64,000 nt of DNA from Cymbomonas tetramitiformis. Lineage: Eukaryota > Chlorophyta > Pyramimonadophyceae > Pyramimonadales > Pyramimonadaceae. Positions 55,501 to 62,200 of this stretch are shown here, in pieces. Location: contig LGRX02035431.1 in NCBI GenBank assembly GCA_001247695.2, positions 1 through 64,000 of the forward strand, given 5' to 3'. Below the pieces are notes generated by a model that had not been told where the DNA came from, made no database searches, and worked only from the letters and a program-made list of their open reading frames with translations. The position numbers and the translations under genes were made by a program. The first letter of the stretch is position 1, and each line of letters starts with the position of its first letter.

Positions 55501-57767
55501 GAATGGTGGGGGCCCAAATAATGAGCATGCACGTAACACTAGATGTGCTGGGCACTCTGGCTGAACGGATGGAGCAGGCACAACTAGCAATGAAAAACCC
55601 TCGACAAGAGGTACCGCAGGTCAAAACAATGAGTGAAAAGCCGACGGTAGCACGTGGAGAAGCCTTGGGCACAAGACCCAACAGGAAAGCTGAACGGCTT
55701 GAGGATGCGGGTAGGAATGCCGAAGCGAAACTACAGCCCTCCCATATAGGGGGGGGGACACGCTCGAACGAGGAAATGGAAGGACAGTACCCCAAGAATT
55801 CTGTCACGCAGGGGATATTTGCCAAGGATGGGAAACTGAATATGCACCAAGTGGACCTTGCGCTCGAAACACTGGAAGACAACCCTCCGGGTTCAACAAC
55901 CATGCAAGAAATACTGAAGATGCTGAGGGAAAATGACGAAAATTTTCTGGAAATGATAAAAGGAAAAGTCGCCAAAAAGGGTGGCACCCAGATACCAGTA
56001 GTAGGAAACGGACACTGGCTACTACTGATGGTAGGAGTCTGCGTCGCAAGGGGTAACCGCACGTTGCAGGCCTATGTATACGATTCCATGGGCATGGAAA
56101 GGCAGACACGGAAGAAAACCGCCCAAGGGCACACGGGAATGGCGGAGGAACTGCAAGTAGCAGTAAGTGCATGGGTAACGGGCAACAAGGAGGCAATGGG
56201 GTGCCGAGAAGCCAGAGCCACGCCGATGTACGACAGGCACCAACACGATGCATACAGCTGCGGCGTCTGGGTGATATATGTTGCGGAGCTATGGCAACAG
56301 TGGCTGTTAGAAAGGAAAGGAGCCTGGATACAGCATGTGTACACAAACACACTCCAAACCAGTCAATGCGTGACACTACACACTACGGAAATAGTGAGCA
56401 GATGCAGAGACAGATTCAGGCCAAAGATAAAGTCGGCCATAATGAGGGAAAATAAGCCACATGCAGAACAAGACACGGATGAAGTTGAGCTGACAAGGGA
56501 GGCCCCAGCAAAAAGGACTGGGGCAAAACAGGCGCGAACCCAAGGAACGTGTGCGGCGGATGCCTTCATGAGGGAGGTGGAGCGTGGCCGCACAGGGGAA
56601 CAGGTGGAGGACACAATGCGACAACAAGGGGTGGGCATACAAACAGTAATGAACGTTCAGGAAGCACTTCAAGCGCTACAACAAGACACTGAAGCCCTCA
56701 TAGGTGAAACAATGAGAAAACTGTCAACAGATGGCCGAACCCAAATAGCAATAAGAGATGGAGAAAAATGGGCAATGGTGATGCTCACAATAACACGCCA
56801 GGACATGCAGGCGCATGTGTGGCTACCTACTGGAGGAATAGAAAAACAGGACGAACTGCTAATAACTATAGATGTTTGGACCATGTTGCGAGAAGCCTAT
56901 GACCTGCAAAAGGTGAAATACAGTGGACTAAAGACACATAGCACACCACCAGAATGGGGAAAATTCAGTCAAGGGGAGCAAGCGATAAGAGTGGCGGGGA
57001 GCTGGAAATACTGGCATGTTGATGGCAAACCAGGGCACTTCAAGCTCGGGACTAGAAACACGGCACAGCTGCAGGGGGAGACTCGGGAGACGCGGCGGAT
57101 GACAGAACAAACAACTGGGCTGGCCGAGGAGAACATAAAAAGTGACGAACGGAAGGAAGATGGCAGGGCACCTACTACGGAGCAACACGCCACGGGCGAA
57201 GCAACGGAAGAAAAGAACACAAATACCACGGACAAGCTAGTTCAGGCCACGCTACGGTTCCGTCCGATAAGCACAGAACAAGCAAACGAAAGGCTAAAGA
57301 AGGAGGAAGGAACGGCGACAAGAAAAAAGCTGAGGCCTCCCGCAAGCGCCAAGAAATACCCGCCACCTACTACGACAACGAAAATGAACAAAAGGGACAA
57401 TGAGGAAACCAAAGGGTCCCTGGAGGCACTGAAACAATGGGGTGGGAACATGCCAAAAACGGAGAACCTAAACATTGAAGAAATGAGAGAAGCACAACAA
57501 CACACCATAAATTTCCTAACATGGAACATACAGGGCGCCCGGCACTCACTGTACGAACTGGAGGAACAAATGAAAAAATGGGAGATAGATATAGCAATAG
57601 TCACAGAAACCAAGACCGCGAATGAGGAAATAAAAAGGCACTTCAGAAACAAAAAACAGTCAAACATATGCACAAGCATACCGAAAGAGGAAAGGGGAGG
57701 GAGAAGAGAGCAACCACACGGCGGGCCTTGCCGTAATACTCACAGGGGAATATGCCAAACCACATAA
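52575..57767 (+). CDS. LINE ORF: coiled-coil start, repeats, Ulp1-like protease, start of endonuclease
   Basis: 1730 codons from ATG 52575 (MLDKERQDLEKKLASTV, helical). Codons ~360-740 are three diverging copies of a ~158-aa block (RHWTFSELLQELYVKMRSF) that may really be untranslated repeats lying in an open frame. Around residues 1145-1260 is a C48/Ulp1-type cysteine protease: NGHWLLLMV (His), YVYDSMG (Asp), HDAYSCGVWV (Gln/Cys). Such domains cleave SUMO-like proteins and occur in several transposon families. The last ~90 codons begin an APE endonuclease (FLTWNIQGA, IVTETKT) before the frame is lost at an A-rich stretch near 57650-57720. Remaining parts are Arg/Lys/Thr-rich and probably bind nucleic acid. 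Confidence 0.75.
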   Translation: MLDKERQDLEKKLASTVSAIERSHQKVKPTHPTAWKTALNTNRAIICKGNTKNRGEQKGYPLPESTRAATGSKTIEVASKGLTIKGTDHRLADPSWQGGAETGRTASQQKSKHRAASGEKEKHHSELDRGNYQNSCSPYIYCLNRTATSHANTYKYLISNWGVPINPCLAQCHRCELLPQIIDTCKLKIGEHKCTSENNENSNRHHTANEAEALHRSRYIRIAAETETGAVGHNTKHTYSMLSNRRCNDMHPGIMSKTVATNKKWRHMAHRSCSNNSQSKGQKEGTSIRQNCEQMYRKEGEKAGPLGTQEDKGNPKATLSKLSTKRPLGGVAQKGSTGKLLGGLFYKWTVNTQIYRGNRRTSVFSELLQKLYVKIRSFVKTTLTEQNFKETTKGHTQEHIGKNVAQTCGKKDGTTLQANVTRNKESNAGSGEPARWQNDGDSDNKRNPRDILNGKRLIATTCTTIWREIRGNPKPKGAYLQEKGGIGAHNSEIGRKYFTQNLQMVKYECKIKTSLNRRHWTFSELLQELYVKMRSFVRTTPAEQYFKKTTKGNTRKHIGEDAAQMCCIKDGTTPRTYVTHNKENSVKTGEHARWQNDRDNNNKMNPQGTLNGKRPTTTTCTTICKEMRGNPNPKSAYLQKKRGIGAHNSKIRRKYFTQGLQMVKYEYEMKMSLNGRHWTINELPQELHVKKRSFVRTAQRGKHFEGAPIEHTQLRFEENEAQKSSKESTRRRKECVTRNKGGSTEEGEHNQRRCVVNSRHEDNSQGAPIKAILAICVVITVLTKSNMGGRKRPARKPTQRVRMTKCKEASRRAETGVLGEAPEREHAAQCMQKRSTAATAKTRQTTETRKGNEEMPRRVNDQHQGTTQEKPPKGPRWLAATEEGGRRANFRRNLTYYLRANRQEHAYAHKRGRRYWSEHAKGKTCRWIQRTKYDRPQLVRSNQVVRQETKDRNHSRWARKHGEMRRMKREGRNIARMVGAQIMSMHVTLDVLGTLAERMEQAQLAMKNPRQEVPQVKTMSEKPTVARGEALGTRPNRKAERLEDAGRNAEAKLQPSHIGGGTRSNEEMEGQYPKNSVTQGIFAKDGKLNMHQVDLALETLEDNPPGSTTMQEILKMLRENDENFLEMIKGKVAKKGGTQIPVVGNGHWLLLMVGVCVARGNRTLQAYVYDSMGMERQTRKKTAQGHTGMAEELQVAVSAWVTGNKEAMGCREARATPMYDRHQHDAYSCGVWVIYVAELWQQWLLERKGAWIQHVYTNTLQTSQCVTLHTTEIVSRCRDRFRPKIKSAIMRENKPHAEQDTDEVELTREAPAKRTGAKQARTQGTCAADAFMREVERGRTGEQVEDTMRQQGVGIQTVMNVQEALQALQQDTEALIGETMRKLSTDGRTQIAIRDGEKWAMVMLTITRQDMQAHVWLPTGGIEKQDELLITIDVWTMLREAYDLQKVKYSGLKTHSTPPEWGKFSQGEQAIRVAGSWKYWHVDGKPGHFKLGTRNTAQLQGETRETRRMTEQTTGLAEENIKSDERKEDGRAPTTEQHATGEATEEKNTNTTDKLVQATLRFRPISTEQANERLKKEEGTATRKKLRPPASAKKYPPPTTTTKMNKRDNEETKGSLEALKQWGGNMPKTENLNIEEMREAQQHTINFLTWNIQGARHSLYELEEQMKKWEIDIAIVTETKTANEEIKRHFRNKKQSNICTSIPKEERGGRREQPHGGPCRNTHRGICQTT
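53655..54790 (+). repeat. ~475-bp repeat inside the LINE ORF, 2.4 copies
   Basis: Blocks start near 53660, 54135 and 54610. Each has GAATTGCTCCAGGAGCTCTA, GCGAAGTTTTGTAAGAAC and ATGGTAAAATACGAAT. Because the period (about 474-475 bp) is close to a multiple of three, the frame stays open across copies. Confidence 0.85.
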
Positions 57768-59235
57768 CTACACCGAGGTGCAGGTACCACATTTACGAGG
57801 AGTACTCACACACACGCTGCTCCACTTTCCGGGAGGAAAATACTTACACCTGATAGGGGTGTACTACCCGGTGGAAGGGAAAGACGTGGCGGAAGAGACA
57901 GGACGAGGGGAACTCGACAGAGAGGCGGCCAGGAATGGCATACATGAGTATGTGCGGATGGTGACCACAGCCAGCGAAAATGCGGTAGGACAAACAGTAC
58001 TAATTTGTGGGGACCTGAATGCCACGACGGGAACACCGAAAAACAGCAGGGACAAAGAATGGAACAAAACCCTGGAAGCCACGGGTCTGCAAGATGTGGG
58101 AGGGACCAGGGAAACAACACTAACATGGCATGAACGACGGAATATAGACAGAATGTTAGCAAGCAAAGCAGAACTACAATACTACACGCAACCAACGGCA
58201 GGAGAACTCACCGAGCTACACACGAGCGACCACAAAATGGTCTGCACAACGCAACTGGACCTAAAGGCCTGGGGGACCCACCGACCAACGACACAAAAGC
58301 CACAACATGCAAAAACAGACAGACTGAAACTCCCGCTAACAGAAGCAGAGGGGAACACCCTCAGGCAAACACTGGACGCTGCATATACAAAGGAATTACA
58401 AGATGAAATGCAAGAAGCAATAAACGGAGTAAAAACAGCAACCAGCACAAGGCACAGAAAAAGGGCAATAGACTACGCGGGAGGAGTGGTTGCAAGGATA
58501 ATGGGGGAAGCAAGAGACAGGGCAATGATGGATGTCAACTTACCGAAACAAGCGGCGGCACCAGAACAACAACATGGACTACACCTCCCAAAAACCCTCC
58601 GCAAGGAAAGGGACGGCCACCTGAAAGAAAGGAACAGGTGCCGTGAGAACATAGCATTATGGAAGAAGGACATAGAAACACGAGAACAAGTAACCGAGGA
58701 AGTACGGACGGAAGATTTTGACAACCGAACAAGCGAAATGAAGAAATGGGAACAATGGGAACGGGAACAGAAAAAGCTTGCGACAAAAGAGGCAAGAAAG
58801 TGCATTAAAGAGCACGAAGTAAACCGAAAACAGAAAACAAGAATGAAAATGAGAGAAGGATACTGGGGCAACATAAAGCACTACCATAAATTGATATACA
58901 AAAAAGAGATAGAAAATGGAACAGCACCAGCTGCAACAATACAAGCGATGGAAACCATACAAGGAGAGCTAGTAGTAGGACACCAAAAAGTGGCACAGGC
59001 AATGGGCGAACACATTGCGCGGTCGGAACCATACAAAATGAAGGAACCAGAGAAAGGACTTAAGAATACGCCACCCTGGCTTGACGAAAGGTACAAGAAC
59101 TACATGAAGGAAAACCAATGCACAAGGCCGGACCAAACAAAAGTAAACCTGGAAGTGGACAAAGAAGCCTACCGACAAGCGGTGAAGAAAATGAAAACCA
59201 ACACGGGCCCATGGGGATACAAAATGAAATACTGA
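57661..59235 (+). CDS. LINE endonuclease (APE type), continued, and start of the RT region
   Basis: This frame is open from upstream of 57661, so the first usable start is not meaningful; it continues the endonuclease begun in the preceding frame. Motifs: HTAGLAVILTGEYAKPHNY, LHLIGVYYP, VLICGDLNATTG (the metal-site GDxN), RRNIDRML, and TSDHKMV (catalytic SDH). These are the order and spacing of APE/ExoIII-like endonucleases that nick target DNA for target-primed reverse transcription. About 270 Glu/Lys/Arg-rich codons follow. The frame ends with KTNTGPWGYKMKY and TGA, where the RT start (GPMGIQNEILKQMP) lies in the next frame: a one-base loss in GGGCCCATGGGG near 59205-59216. Confidence 0.85.
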   Translation, partial: QTYAQAYRKRKGEGEESNHTAGLAVILTGEYAKPHNYTEVQVPHLRGVLTHTLLHFPGGKYLHLIGVYYPVEGKDVAEETGRGELDREAARNGIHEYVRMVTTASENAVGQTVLICGDLNATTGTPKNSRDKEWNKTLEATGLQDVGGTRETTLTWHERRNIDRMLASKAELQYYTQPTAGELTELHTSDHKMVCTTQLDLKAWGTHRPTTQKPQHAKTDRLKLPLTEAEGNTLRQTLDAAYTKELQDEMQEAINGVKTATSTRHRKRAIDYAGGVVARIMGEARDRAMMDVNLPKQAAAPEQQHGLHLPKTLRKERDGHLKERNRCRENIALWKKDIETREQVTEEVRTEDFDNRTSEMKKWEQWEREQKKLATKEARKCIKEHEVNRKQKTRMKMREGYWGNIKHYHKLIYKKEIENGTAPAATIQAMETIQGELVVGHQKVAQAMGEHIARSEPYKMKEPEKGLKNTPPWLDERYKNYMKENQCTRPDQTKVNLEVDKEAYRQAVKKMKTNTGPWGYKMKY

Positions 59236-62200
59236 AACAGATGCCGGACAGATTCCATGACCAACTGTGTGAACTCATGAAATTAATGTGGGAGCACAGA
59301 CACACCCCCCTACCATGGAAAAAAGGCTACTTCTGCTTCCACCACAAGCAGGGTGAAGTAACAAAACAAAAAAACTACCGACCTATAGCACTACTGGATT
59401 GCCTGTTCAAATTATACACTACAGTACTCACAAAAATGCTAGCTGACTTCTGTGAAATAAACGGCATGCTCTCGGAAGCACAAGAGGGCTCAAGGGAAAA
59501 CCACAACACAATGAAGCAACTCACCAGGGTAACCAATGCCATTGAAGACGCCAACCTCTCCAAACGAAACCTACATGCAACCTACGTGGATTTCGAAAAT
59601 GCGTATGGCTCGGTTGACCACAAAAGACTCATTACGACACTAAAACACCTAGGGGTGCCACCACAACTTACCGAAGCTGTTAGGGACATACTGGGTGAAA
59701 ACGAGGAGGACTCCATGCAAATGAGAGCAAAGGTAGGGGACCAGGTCTCGGAAGAGGTGCCAATAAGAAGGGGGATTCTGCAAGGGGACAGCATGAGCCC
59801 GCTACTGTTCATACTATACCTGGAACCTCTCCTTAGATGGCTAGAGGTGGGGGACCATGGATACCAGCACAAGTATGCAACTGACAAGGAGCTCAGAGGG
59901 GAACTGAGAACCTCCTCGGGGGCGTTTGTGGACGACCTAATTATACTAACCAAACTAATGACAGGAATGGAGCAACAGCTAAAGAAACTCTCGGCATTTG
60001 GAGACTGGAGTGGACTCAGAATAAACGAGGACAAAACAAAGATAACAGGGGTAGAACATGGCAACAAAAATGTGAAAGAAAGTAGGCACCAAGGGGTGAA
60101 ATGCGGAAGTCGAACGCTAAAAGTCCTTAAAGCCGGGGACACCTACAAATACCTAGGGGTCCTACTCAATATGCTGGGGACATGGAGAGAGGAAAAAAGA
60201 AAGTCACTACAGGAACTCAAAAGAAGAATAGACGCACTATTGACAACCCCCCTCACACAAAGACAAAAAGAGTACTCCCTGAAGTCGGCCATACTGGGAA
60301 AATTCAAATACGGACTCCACCTCGGGATATACACACAGGGTGAAATACAGCAGGCCGAAAATCAGCTGGGAGCCGCGATGAAAAGAATATATGGACTCCC
60401 CGCGAATGGCACGCCCAATGAACTAAACACGGAGGAAAAAGAGGAATATGGACTGGGACTCCAGTCCCTACAGGCAATATATGCACAGGAAGTATACACG
60501 GGACTGGCAGGCGCTGTTCAGAGTGAGGAAGACAAAGGGGCCCAGATGGGATACGGCAAAAGGGAGAGAAACCTTCAAACCAGACAAAGAATGTCACAAG
60601 TCAGCAGGTCCACAGCCGGGCTACTGGAAAAACACTTCGAAGAAAGGGGACACAGCAGCACAAGGAGCAAGCTAAAAATGGGACTGCAGACACAAACGAA
60701 CACTCTGAGGAAGATGAATGCTCTGAATGAATATGGAATACACGTGAAAGGAGTGGGAAGCCACATGCAGGAACTGGGTAAAGAAACACTACCTATAATG
60801 AGGCAGCTGGGAAAGGCTAAAAGGGTATACACAAACGCGGAAATGGAGGGCACCACCAGAACGACCAAGCACCTCAGGAGAATGGATACAGAATACAGAG
60901 ACCCACAGTCGCAGCCCGCGACGACAGGCTTTGAAAAAATGGGAACAGTAAATGTAATACAGGAAACGAAAACTCAGCAAGCCACTAAGCAAATAAACTT
61001 TACCAAACTACTCACACTATTCAGAAACTACCCGGACCTCAAGAACTTAACCACAGCAGACGGGAAAAGTGCCATACCAATAGAAACACTGAAAGCAACA
61101 GGTGGAAGGAAACACGACACCAAGACGGCAACAAAGATAGCACAGGGAATGCTGCACCTATACCCATACATTTGCGAAGCACAACCCAACGACATTAAGA
61201 AACCAGGGGACCACTGGGACCATGTGTGGAACAGAAGGCTAAAACCAGAATACATACAGGAACGGAAAACAGGAGAGCTAGAGAGGTACACCAAAAGCAC
61301 CGCAAGTATGGAAAACATAAGCAACTGGCCGGCACAAATAAAGGCGCTGCATGAGGCTGGAAACAGTCTGAAGGACATACTGCAACTACTGTCTATGTAC
61401 CCGCTAGCCAACCAAACGAAGCACTTCGAACAGTCAGAGGTGGAGTGGACGGAACATGAGAAGGAAGTCCTGGGCATAGAAACTGACCAAGAAAAGGAGG
61501 AAGATGACGTGATGACCACAAGACACCCACGGGGAAGAGTAAAGAGAAAGTCGGGGCAACAGGACAGAGGCCAGTGGTCAACACAGGAAGACCGAATGGA
61601 CATGCTAGGACAAGAGGGAAACTACACGCCCGCCGGGATACTGGCAACCAGACAGTACCTGCAAAACTACACAGACTCGACCTCGAAAGTAACACAGTAC
61701 GAAATACGGTGGACCGATGGTGAAGGAAACGAACAGACGACGTGGAGCACAGAAGAAACAGTAAGAACACACCTGCTCAAACACAACCTCTCCTCGGACC
61801 AAGGATGGGAAAACCTAGTGGAAGAATGGAAGAATGACAAGAGAGACAAAAGGACCAAACGTGAGCCCGCTGAAGAGATACTGGCAGGACAACCAAACGG
61901 CGAACAGAGGTACTGGAAAGAAGTAACACACCTGGAAATATGCACAAGGGAAACGAACCCGGACCAGGACATTAGGCACATTCCAGGTGTGAAGGACAGA
62001 CAACTACGCACGGAAGGTGACACCACCTACTGCTACGAGCCGGAGGGAGGCCTTATAGGCACGCTGAGCACAGTAAAAGTTAGAGAATTGTACGACAGAT
62101 ATGCCGAGGCGGTGGGGGACAGCACGGCACAAAGGCCAACAGAAAAACAACTGGCCAAAAGGCTGAAACTAAGTGTAGAACACAAAATACATGTAAACAC

